DNA of 64,000 bases, from assembly GCA_022827265.1 (NCBI GenBank), contig JAJDTF010000158.1:1-64000 (forward strand), in the 5' to 3' direction. The stretch is from Acidimicrobiia bacterium. Lineage in GTDB: Bacteria; Actinomycetota; Acidimicrobiia; Acidimicrobiales; Poriferisodalaceae. Shown one piece after another: positions 7,986 through 15,147 of this stretch (within the stretch, counting starts at the first letter, position 1; each line of letters begins with the position of its first letter). The notes beneath the pieces were generated by a model. That model was given only the letters and a program-made list of their open reading frames with translations, searched no databases and was not told the origin of the DNA. The translations under genes were made by a program, and so were the position numbers.

Positions 7986-9083
7986 ATGCATCCGTTGCCA
8001 CTGGGGGTGCTGGATCTGGCGACAGTCTCGCACGGGGGGACCAGCGCACAGGCGCTGGCCGAGACCACGGAGCTGGCTCGAGCCGCCGACCGGCTTGGCT
8101 ACGGGCGATTCTGGGTGGCTGAGCATCACAACATGGACACGGTGGCCAGCACGTCTCCGGCCGTGCTGATCGCGCACTTGGCGGCCCACACCGAGCGCAT
8201 CAAGCTGGGCTCGGGCGGGGTGATGCTGCCCAACCACAGCCCCGCCGTAGTGGCCGAGCAGTTCGCGATGCTCGAAGCACTGCACCCCGGCCGCATCGAC
8301 GTCGGCATCGGGCGGGCGCCGGGCAGCGACCGGCTGAGCGCTGCGGCCGTACGCTCCAGCGGCTCGTCGGCGGGGGAAGGCGGCGGCGTCGCCGACCCCT
8401 GGCAGGTGGACGACTTCCCGTCCAACCTCATCGACCTGATGGGCTACCTCGGTGATGCCCGCACTACCGACGGTCCCTGGACTGACTTCGCCGCCACGCC
8501 GACAGCCGAAACGGTGCCACAGGTGGTTCTGCTGGGCTCCAGTGGCTACTCGGCACAGCTTGCCGGCTATCTCGGCCTGCCGTTCGCCTTCGCGAACCAT
8601 TTCGGCGGGGGCGGAACGGTCCAGGCTGTCGAGCTGTACCGGCAGCGCTTTCGGCCGTCGGCGGCGCTCGACGAGCCATACGTCATCGTGAGCGTCGCGG
8701 CGGTAGTGGCGGCAGACGCGGAGCGAGCCCGTTACCTGTCCGCGCCGGGACGGCTGCGGCGCTGGGGCATCCGCACGGGCCGCTTCTGGCCTCTGTATTC
8801 GCCTGAGGAAGCGCGGGCTCACCCCGAATGGGAGCGCGCAGCGGCCATGCCCAGCAACTCTGTTGTCGGCAACCCTGACGATGCTGTCGCTGGATTGGAG
8901 GCACTGGCTGCCGAGACCAGGGCCGATGAGCTGATGGTGCACACCACCACCTTCGGCCTGCCCGAGCGCATCGAGAGCCTCGAACTCACTATGGAGGCTT
9001 GGCAGCGACGGGCAGTCGACACGGCGAGGCCGGAGGATGCTGCTGAGCCCGCCATCTCCGACGTCTCGGTCTCCGTCCCATGA
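7986..9083 (+). CDS. Luciferase-like (LLM class) flavin-dependent oxidoreductase
   Basis: The 365-residue protein begins LPLGVLDLATVSHGGTSAQAL and continues with YGRFWVAEHHNM, SPAVLIAHLAAHT, IKLGSGGVMLPNHSP and ALHPGRIDVGIGRAPG. This is the MsnO8/YhbW-type bacterial-luciferase fold, which uses FMN or F420. AGGAG lies 8 nt before the ATG at 7986; the frame is open further upstream, but that part lacks the fold. The stop overlaps the start of the molybdopterin oxidoreductase gene (ATGA), so the two are coupled. The substrate is unknown; the pairing suggests a shared redox pathway. Confidence 0.88.
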   Translation: MHPLPLGVLDLATVSHGGTSAQALAETTELARAADRLGYGRFWVAEHHNMDTVASTSPAVLIAHLAAHTERIKLGSGGVMLPNHSPAVVAEQFAMLEALHPGRIDVGIGRAPGSDRLSAAAVRSSGSSAGEGGGVADPWQVDDFPSNLIDLMGYLGDARTTDGPWTDFAATPTAETVPQVVLLGSSGYSAQLAGYLGLPFAFANHFGGGGTVQAVELYRQRFRPSAALDEPYVIVSVAAVVAADAERARYLSAPGRLRRWGIRTGRFWPLYSPEEARAHPEWERAAAMPSNSVVGNPDDAVAGLEALAAETRADELMVHTTTFGLPERIESLELTMEAWQRRAVDTARPEDAAEPAISDVSVSVP

Positions 9084-11554
9084 GCAGGCAGGGCGGCGCA
9101 ACGGCGCCCGACGTGCGCACCACCGCGATGGGGACGCACTTCGGATCGTTCCTGGTGGACTCGCGCGACGGCGAAGTTGTGGCGGTGCGCGGCCATCCCA
9201 CCGACCCCGAGCCATCCCACCTGGGTGAGTCGCTGCGCCACTTCGCAGAGAACCGGGTGATGCGACCCTCGGTGCGGCAGTCGTGGCTGGCAGACGGGCC
9301 CGGTGCAGCCACTCACCTGCGCGGCGAGGATCCGTTCGTCGAGGTCGACTGGGACACGGCGCTCGACATGGTGGCCGCCGAGCTGACGCGGGTGCGCGAC
9401 GACCACGGCAACGCATCGATCTTCGGCGGTTCCTACGGGTGGGGGTCCGCGGGGCGATTCGGACTGGCGTCGAGCCAGCAGCACCGCTTCATGCGCTTCT
9501 TCGGGGGCTGCACCGACCAGAAGGGCACCTACTCGTCGGCCGCCGCCGAGGCGATCTTCCCCTACATGGTCGGTACGGGCTATCACGCCGGGCTGGCACG
9601 GCAGACCTCGTGGTCGGTCATCTGCGAGCACACGGAGCTGTTCGTGTGCTTCGGCGGCATGCGTGCCAGCAACAGTCATGTGACCTACGGCGGCCAAGGT
9701 CCGCACCATCACAACGACTGGGTTGCCCGTGCGAGCACGGCAGGGGTGCAATTCGTCAGCGTCGGACCTCTGCGTGACGACTTCGACAAGTCCGCAGACG
9801 CTCGCTGGCTCCCCATTCGGCCCGGCACCGATGTCGCGCTGATGCTCGGGCTGATGCACACGCTGGTCACCGACGGCTTGGCCGACGAGGAGTTCTTGTC
9901 TATGTACTGCTCGGGCTGGCCGGTGCTGAGCGCCTATGTCATGGGCGAGGGCCGCGACGCTGCGCAGAGTCGAGTGGACGACCTGCGCCGATTCGCAGCA
10001 GAGGCCGACTTGGCGGGTCGAACGCCCGACCGGGAGGCCGGCTCGCAGACCCACGGCTCGCCCAGCCCGGTCGATCTCGGCACCTGGCCGCTCGCCTACG
10101 ACACGCCGAAATCGGCGCAGTGGGCGGCGGAGGTGACCGGCATCGACGCCGACCGCATCGTCTCACTGGCGCACGAGATGGCCGCCAAGCGCACGCTCGT
10201 CAATCTCTCCCTGTCCACCCAGCGTGCCCACCACGGCGAGCAGCCGTACTGGATGGCCCTCGCATTGGCGTGCGTGCTCGGCCAGGTCGGTCTGCCCGGC
10301 GGGGGATATGCCTTCAGCTTCGGCACCCAGGGCAACACCGGTGCCGGGCAGACGCGGGCGCGCATTCCGGGCCTGCCGGTGCCGATGCGCCAGCCGGGAC
10401 CTCCCACTATCGCGGTCTCGCGCATCACCGAGATGCTGGAGCGGCCGCTCGAGCAGTACGACTTCGACGGTCGTACCGGTCGGTTCCCCGACATCCGCCT
10501 CGTGTACTGGTCGGGAGGGAACCCATTCCACCACCACCAGGACCTGAACCGCCTGATGCAGGCGTGGCAGCGGCCCGAGACGATCGTGGTGCAAGAGCCG
10601 TTCTGGTCGCCAGTCGCCCGCCGGGCCGACATCGTGCTGCCGGCGACGACGCCGCTCGAGCGCAATGACATCGGCGGTGCCGAGACGATGCTCATCGCAA
10701 TGGCGGCAGTGGCCCAACCGGTGGGGGAGTCGCGCGACGACTACTGGATCTTCGCTCGCTTGGCCGAGCGCCTGGGGTTCGGGGAGCAGTTCACCGAGGG
10801 ACGAACGGCCGACGAGTGGATCGAGGTCATCTACGAGATGCACCGTGCCGCCGATCCGCAGGCCCCGACCTATGACGAGTTTCGTGCCGAGGGCTACGCG
10901 ATGGCCCCCGGCAAGGCGCTGATGGGGGAGCCCACGCAGGTCTATCTCGGAGGATTCCGCGCTGATCCCAAGGGCAAGCCGTTGCGTACCCCGAGCGGGC
11001 GGATCGAACTGTGGAGCGACACCATCGCCGGCTATGGCTACGACGACTGCCCGCCCCACCCGGCCTGGCTGGAGCCGTTCGAACGGCTGGGCGGTGCGCG
11101 AAGCGATCGTTGGCCGTTGCACCTGGTGTCGAATCAGCCTCGGGCCCGCCTGCACAGCCAGTACGACCACGCCGCTCCCAGCCAGGCGACGAAGGTGGCG
11201 GGCCGTGAGCCCGTTCGCATGCACCCGGCGACTGCCGCGGCGCGCGGCATCGCTGACGGTGACGTGGTGCGGCTCTACAACGATCGTGGCGCGTGCTTGG
11301 CAGGTGCCGTTGTCGACGATGCCGTCATGCCCGAAGCAATTCAGCTGTCGACCGGCGCCTGGTACGACCCTGCGCCTGACGGCACCTGCCGTGCCGGCAA
11401 CCCCAACACGCTGACCGCCGACGTCGGAACCAGCCGCCTGGCGCAAGGACCGTCGGCGCACACGTGCCTCGTCGAGGTTGAACGGTACGACGGCGAACCG
11501 CCTCCAGTGCAGTCGTACCGGTCACCGAAGATCATCCCGCTCACACAGCCTTGA
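9080..11554 (+). CDS. Molybdopterin-dependent oxidoreductase, BisC/TorA (DMSO-reductase) type
   Basis: The 824-residue protein has a TorA/BisC-like layout. The FGGSYGWGSAGRFG segment (about residues 116-129) would carry the Ser ligand of molybdenum, followed by GGCTDQKGTYSSAAAE, the FWSPVARRADIVLPATTPLERND cofactor segment, and a C-terminal dinucleotide-binding domain (PLHLVSNQPRARLHSQYDH). There is no N-terminal Cys cluster for an iron-sulfur centre and no twin-arginine signal, so it is probably cytoplasmic, as biotin/methionine sulfoxide reductases are. It overlaps the flavin oxidoreductase gene by 4 nt, and that enzyme may supply electrons (inference). Confidence 0.88.
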   Translation: MSRQGGATAPDVRTTAMGTHFGSFLVDSRDGEVVAVRGHPTDPEPSHLGESLRHFAENRVMRPSVRQSWLADGPGAATHLRGEDPFVEVDWDTALDMVAAELTRVRDDHGNASIFGGSYGWGSAGRFGLASSQQHRFMRFFGGCTDQKGTYSSAAAEAIFPYMVGTGYHAGLARQTSWSVICEHTELFVCFGGMRASNSHVTYGGQGPHHHNDWVARASTAGVQFVSVGPLRDDFDKSADARWLPIRPGTDVALMLGLMHTLVTDGLADEEFLSMYCSGWPVLSAYVMGEGRDAAQSRVDDLRRFAAEADLAGRTPDREAGSQTHGSPSPVDLGTWPLAYDTPKSAQWAAEVTGIDADRIVSLAHEMAAKRTLVNLSLSTQRAHHGEQPYWMALALACVLGQVGLPGGGYAFSFGTQGNTGAGQTRARIPGLPVPMRQPGPPTIAVSRITEMLERPLEQYDFDGRTGRFPDIRLVYWSGGNPFHHHQDLNRLMQAWQRPETIVVQEPFWSPVARRADIVLPATTPLERNDIGGAETMLIAMAAVAQPVGESRDDYWIFARLAERLGFGEQFTEGRTADEWIEVIYEMHRAADPQAPTYDEFRAEGYAMAPGKALMGEPTQVYLGGFRADPKGKPLRTPSGRIELWSDTIAGYGYDDCPPHPAWLEPFERLGGARSDRWPLHLVSNQPRARLHSQYDHAAPSQATKVAGREPVRMHPATAAARGIADGDVVRLYNDRGACLAGAVVDDAVMPEAIQLSTGAWYDPAPDGTCRAGNPNTLTADVGTSRLAQGPSAHTCLVEVERYDGEPPPVQSYRSPKIIPLTQP

Positions 11555-11640
11555 CGCGTGTGCTCAACCGGTGCCATATGGGCCGCCGCGACGGGAGCGT
11601 CAGCAGCGAGCACCGATGCGATCAATGCCCGAGTGCTGCG

Positions 11641-11646
11641 TAGACT
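11641..11646 (+). promoter_or_regulatory. -10 box (TAGACT) of a probable leaderless start
   Basis: TAGACT ends 6 nt before the GTG of the Phd-type antitoxin gene, so transcription would start at or next to the start codon. There is no Shine-Dalgarno sequence between them, which fits the leaderless mRNAs common in actinobacteria. Confidence 0.4.
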
Positions 11647-11652
11647 TGGCGC

Positions 11653-11925
11653 GTGCAGCTCCACACGGTCGATGTCGCCTCGAGCAATCTGGCCGACCTG
11701 CTCGACGACCTACAGCAGGCCGAGACTGCGGTGGCAATCGTCGACAACGGCAAGCCGGTTGCGCTGCTCATCAAGCCGGGCGACTACGACGGATTGGTCG
11801 AAACACTTGAGGTGATGTCCGACGCCGAACTCGTCGCCGACATCGAACAGGCACGCGCCGACTACGCGGCCGGACGCACGGTAGAAGGAATCGAAGCCGC
11901 GCGGGCTCTGCGCCCCGGTGCCTGA
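11653..11925 (+). CDS. Phd/YefM-family antitoxin
   Basis: The 90-residue product begins with a VDVASSNLADLLDDLQQ helix and has VAIVDNGKPVALLIKPGDYDGL, the Phd/YefM pattern (x-I-V-x-x-x-G-K-P-V-A-x-L-V). An acidic toxin-binding tail follows (ELVADIEQARADYAAGRTVE). Such proteins repress their own operon and bind the toxin. The gene overlaps the RelE-type toxin gene by 8 nt, the standard arrangement. The start is GTG, with a TAGACT box just upstream and no ribosome-binding site. Confidence 0.88.
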   Translation: MQLHTVDVASSNLADLLDDLQQAETAVAIVDNGKPVALLIKPGDYDGLVETLEVMSDAELVADIEQARADYAAGRTVEGIEAARALRPGA

Positions 11926-12202
11926 CGAACCTTGGCATCTCAGCATCACGCCCCCCGCACGGCGTGACATAGCGTCACGGCTGCCTCTGCGAGTCGCGCA
12001 GGCTTGCCTCGATCACATAGAGCAGGCCGTCCTCGTCAACCCACGGCGAGTGGGCAAGCCTCTCAGGTGGGATCTCGCGGGAGTCTGGTCGGCCCGGCAA
12101 GGCAGCTACCGCATCCTGTACGAGATCGACGAGTCGCGAAGAACTGTCGTGCTGCTGCGCATCGCGCACCGCCGGGATGCGTATCGTCGACCGCCGATCT
12201 AG
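11918..12202 (+). CDS. relE: RelE/ParE-family toxin
   Basis: The 94 residues carry the RelE fold signature: ITPPARRDIASRLPLRVAQACLDHI, then RVGKPLRWDLAGVWSARQGSYRILYEIDE, then VVLLRIAHRRDAYR. The R-x-G-x-Y-R-I-x-Y-x-I strand and the C-terminal H-R-x-x-x-Y are typical of ribosome-dependent mRNA endonucleases. The start is a GTG inside the antitoxin gene. The stop shares a CTAG with the stop of the convergent DUF2461 gene, so each strand reads TAG there. Confidence 0.9.
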   Translation: MPDEPWHLSITPPARRDIASRLPLRVAQACLDHIEQAVLVNPRRVGKPLRWDLAGVWSARQGSYRILYEIDESRRTVVLLRIAHRRDAYRRPPI

Positions 12203-12888
12203 AAATCCAGCCCCACGGCCCCGCAGAGGAATGCCATGAGCGGGCGTGTTTCGTGGCACCATGCCGTGATCACCGATGGGAACTCCGGCGTGAGCGCCAC
12301 GCCGTGGTCGAAGTCGCGTACCGCGATGAAGCTCTTGCGTTTGAGATCCTCGATCATCGGGTGGTCCGCGGACCAATCACGAGGCGAGCGCTTGAGCCGT
12401 TGGCCTTCCATGCGCCAGCCATCGGTCTGGCAGGTGTCCCGGGCCCGGATCCACGCCGCGGATCGCTCGTCGATCGCGATGCGGTAGGCCGCCAGCGCGT
12501 CGCGATCGGGCATCCAGCTGCCGGCGCCGAAGAAGCAGTTCTCGGTGTCCAGGTGCACGTAGTAGCCAGGCGCATGCACATCGCCGCCCCGTACATGGCG
12601 GAACTGGATGCCCACGTTGGTCTTGTACGGCGTCTTGTCGGCGGAGAAGCGCGTGTCGCGGAAAACGCGCATCAAAGAGCCGCCGACCTTCGTGTCCCGT
12701 GCGGTCATGTGGGGTGAGATCTCGCCCAGCAGTGCGCCCATGGCCCGGATGAAGTCGAACGCAGGCTCGCGGACTTCCTCCTCGTAGCGCTCACGATTCT
12801 CGTTGAACCACTCCCGGTTGTTGTTCGCTTCCAGTTCTTCCAGAAATTCGAACAGCTCAGGTCCGAAAATGCCCTCGTCGTCGCTCAC
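12199..12888 (-). CDS. DUF2461 domain protein
   Basis: The 229-residue protein is the DUF2461 (TIGR02453) family at full length. It has FLEELEANNNREWFNENRERYEEEVREPA at the N-terminus, the RVFRDTRFSADKTPYKTNVGI core and GGDVHAPGYYVHLD. The biochemical function of the family is not established. It stands alone, converges on the RelE toxin gene with a 4-nt overlap, and is divergent from the DUF6457 gene. Confidence 0.88.
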   Translation of the reverse strand: MSDDEGIFGPELFEFLEELEANNNREWFNENRERYEEEVREPAFDFIRAMGALLGEISPHMTARDTKVGGSLMRVFRDTRFSADKTPYKTNVGIQFRHVRGGDVHAPGYYVHLDTENCFFGAGSWMPDRDALAAYRIAIDERSAAWIRARDTCQTDGWRMEGQRLKRSPRDWSADHPMIEDLKRKSFIAVRDFDHGVALTPEFPSVITAWCHETRPLMAFLCGAVGLDF

Positions 12889-12997
12889 CGGTGTCCTCTC
12901 GGCTCAGCCTCTCGTGGCGCCTGCCGCATTCGCACCGTAGCGATCCACTGAAGGTGGACGAGCATGCACTGCCCGCACTGATGCGACCGGCCAAACG

Positions 12998-13003
12998 TAC
13001 GCT
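12998..13003 (+). promoter_or_regulatory. -10 box (TACGCT) of a probable leaderless start
   Basis: TACGCT is followed by 6 nt and then the ATG of the DUF6457 gene at 13010. An in-frame GTG at 13004 abuts the box and would not be transcribed from it, so the box favours the ATG as start. Confidence 0.4.
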
Positions 13004-13009
13004 GTGGCG

Positions 13010-13264
13010 ATGAGCGACGAGACGGGTTCCGGACCGCCGAGCACGACGGCGCAGGAGTGGCTGGCGGGCTATGCCGCAGTGATCGGCGCGCCTGCGCCTG
13101 ATGCGGTTGTCACCGACGCGCTGCTGAACCTGGCCGGCGCCGCTGCACACGACTCCGAGCGGATCGCAGCCCCCATCGCCTGCTGGATGGCCGGCGTCGC
13201 CGGCTTGCACCCTGAGGAGGCGCTCGAACGTGCTCGGAAATACGTCGAGAGCCGGTCCGGCTGA
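13010..13264 (+). CDS. DUF6457 family small protein
   Basis: The 84-residue product shows the DUF6457 pattern: EWLAGYAAVIGA, then LLNLAGAAAHDSERIAAPIACWMAGVAGL, a helical segment with conserved A-H-x-S-E-R-x-A-A-P. This actinobacterial domain is often found fused or next to molybdenum-cofactor guanylyltransferases (recalled, not checked), which would fit the molybdopterin enzyme 1.5 kb upstream, though they are not in one operon. The start at 13010 was chosen from the TACGCT box; GTG 13004 is possible. Confidence 0.75.
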   Translation: MSDETGSGPPSTTAQEWLAGYAAVIGAPAPDAVVTDALLNLAGAAAHDSERIAAPIACWMAGVAGLHPEEALERARKYVESRSG

Positions 13265-13318
13265 GACGTTTTTTGCAGCTTCCGCCGGTGCCGACCTCGG
13301 CACGCTGGGTGCCCGTCG

Positions 13319-13324
13319 TAGGCT
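13319..13324 (+). promoter_or_regulatory. -10 box (TAGGCT) of a probable leaderless start
   Basis: TAGGCT lies 7 nt before the ATG of the sulfhydrylase gene, with no ribosome-binding site between. It follows the same pattern as 11641 and 12998. No riboswitch fits in the 67-nt spacer. Confidence 0.4.
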
Positions 13325-13331
13325 GCGCTAG

Positions 13332-14621
13332 ATGAGCGATCACCAGTTCGGGTTCCGCACCCGCGCGCTGCATGCAGGCGGCCGGCCCGACCCCACGACC
13401 GGGGCACGCGCAGTTCCGGTCTACCAATCCACGAGCTTCGTGTTCGAGGACACAGCAGACGCTGCCGACCTGTTCGCATTGCAGAAGTACGGCACGATCT
13501 ACACCCGCATCTCGAACCCCACCGTCAACGCCTTCGAGGAGCGGATGGCAAGCCTCGAAGGCGCCATCGGCGCAGTAGCGGCAGCTTCGGGCATGGCAGC
13601 GGAGTTCCTCACTGCCGCGGCGCTCTGCAGCGCCGGCGACAACCTGGTGACCTCGACGGCGCTGTACGGCGGCACCCACACGATGTTCGACGTGACGCTC
13701 GGTCGCTTCGGCGTCGAAGCCAGGTTCGTCGACGGTGACAGCGTCGATGCGTATGCGGCCGCCATCGATGAGCGCACGAAGTTCTGTTACACCGAGATCG
13801 TCGGCAATCCCTCGGGTTCCATTCCGGACCTGGCCGGCATTGCCGAAGTAGCGCACGCACACGGGCTGCCGCTGGTGGTCGACGCCACCTTCGCCACGCC
13901 GTACCTCTGCCGACCGATGGAGCACGGGGCCGACATCGTGCTGCACTCGGCCACCAAGTTCATCGGCGGGCACGGCAACTCCATCGGCGGCGTGGTGAGC
14001 GAGTCGGGCCGCTTCGACTGGGGCAGTGGGCGCTTTCCGAACATGACCGAGCCCGTCGCCAGCTACAACGACCTCCGATTCTGGGAGAACTTCGGCGAGT
14101 ACGCCTTTTGCACCAAGCTTCGGGTGGAGCAGCTGCGTGACATCGGTGCCGCCATGTCGCCGATGAACGCGTTCCTGCTGCTGCAGGGGCTCGAGACGCT
14201 GCCCCAGCGCATGGATGAGCATGTCACCAACGCTCAAGCGGTTGCGGAGCACCTCGAGGCCCATCGTGCGGTGAGCTGGATCAGCTACGCCGGTCTCGAC
14301 TCCTCGCCCTACCGGGAGCTCGCCCGCCGGTACCTGCCCCAAGGACCTGGCGCCATCTTCACCTTCGGCGTGAAGGGCGGCCGCCAAGCGGGCTCGGACT
14401 TCATCGAGGCGCTGCAGATGATCAGCCACTTGGCGAATGTCGGCGATGCCCGCACGCTGGTCATCCACCCCGCCTCGACCACCCACCAGCAGCTCTCCGA
14501 AGAGGCGCTCGCCGCCGGCGGCGTGGGTGCCGACATGATCCGGCTGTCGGTGGGCCTCGAAGACCTCGACGACATTCTCTGGGACCTCGACCAAGCCCTC
14601 GCGAAGGCGGTGCCCGCATGA
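13332..14621 (+). CDS. metY: O-acetylhomoserine sulfhydrylase (aminocarboxypropyltransferase)
   Basis: The 429 residues match the Cys/Met-metabolism PLP family, with the MetY length and features: FRTRALHAGGRPDPTTGARAVPVYQSTSF, RISNPTVNAFEERMASLEGA, ALYGGTHTMFDVTLGRFG, and the PLP-lysine segment LHSATKFIGGHG (about residues 207-218). It makes homocysteine from O-acetylhomoserine and sulfide. The stop overlaps the ATG of the CoA-binding protein gene (ATGA), a pairing common in actinobacteria. No SAM riboswitch is visible upstream. Confidence 0.93.
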   Translation: MSDHQFGFRTRALHAGGRPDPTTGARAVPVYQSTSFVFEDTADAADLFALQKYGTIYTRISNPTVNAFEERMASLEGAIGAVAAASGMAAEFLTAAALCSAGDNLVTSTALYGGTHTMFDVTLGRFGVEARFVDGDSVDAYAAAIDERTKFCYTEIVGNPSGSIPDLAGIAEVAHAHGLPLVVDATFATPYLCRPMEHGADIVLHSATKFIGGHGNSIGGVVSESGRFDWGSGRFPNMTEPVASYNDLRFWENFGEYAFCTKLRVEQLRDIGAAMSPMNAFLLLQGLETLPQRMDEHVTNAQAVAEHLEAHRAVSWISYAGLDSSPYRELARRYLPQGPGAIFTFGVKGGRQAGSDFIEALQMISHLANVGDARTLVIHPASTTHQQLSEEALAAGGVGADMIRLSVGLEDLDDILWDLDQALAKAVPA

Positions 14622-15127
14622 CGATCACCCATGAGCCGGTAGACGGCTGGACGGAACCCGGCGCCGCCGAGCGCCTGGAGCTCATCGGGCGCACTGAGAC
14701 CGTCGCGATGGTGGGTGTCTCCGCCAACCCGGCCCGACCGTCGAACTTTGTGGCTACCTACCTGCTGAGCTCGAGCACCGACTTCGAGGTGCACTTCGTG
14801 AACCCCGTGGTCGACGAGATCCTGGGCCAGCCGTGCTATCCGAGCCTCGCCGATCTGCCGGTGGTGCCCGATCTCGTGGACGTGTTCCGGCGACCGGCCG
14901 ACCTGCCCGGCGTGGCTTCGGAGGCCGTCGACATCGGGGCGCAGGCATTCTGGGTGCAGCTCGGACTGTGGAGCCCTGAGGCTGCCAAGCTGGCCAACGA
15001 CGCAGGCCTCGACGTGGTGATGGATCGCTGCCTCAAGATCGAGCACGCCCGATTCCACGGCGGTCTGCACCTCGCCGGGTTCGACACTGGCGTCGTGGAC
15101 TCGCGTCGCACCGTGGGCAGTCGCTAG
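14618..15127 (+). CDS. CoA-binding domain protein (YccU family)
   Basis: The 169-residue Rossmann-like protein carries ETVAMVGVSANPARPSNFVATYLL, the CoA_binding_2 nucleotide loop, then VHFVNPVVDEILGQPCYPSL, VDVFRRPADLP and QAFWVQLGLWSPEA with GLDVVMDRCLKIEH near the end. The conserved Cys in DRCLKIEH is typical. The family binds CoA but has no settled role. It is translationally coupled to metY, so a link to sulfur or methionine metabolism is suggested. Confidence 0.87.
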   Translation: MTITHEPVDGWTEPGAAERLELIGRTETVAMVGVSANPARPSNFVATYLLSSSTDFEVHFVNPVVDEILGQPCYPSLADLPVVPDLVDVFRRPADLPGVASEAVDIGAQAFWVQLGLWSPEAAKLANDAGLDVVMDRCLKIEHARFHGGLHLAGFDTGVVDSRRTVGSR

Positions 15128-15147
15128 CCGGCGACAGGCCGGTACCG

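Noticed and set aside
12199-12202. Shared CTAG stop codons of the RelE and DUF2461 genes
   Set aside because: The palindrome makes TAG on both strands, but a 4-bp coincidence between convergent genes is expected now and then and carries no further signal.
13265-13331. Possible SAM riboswitch before metY
   Set aside because: The spacer is 67 nt and has a TAGGCT box 7 nt before the ATG; there is no room or structure for a riboswitch.
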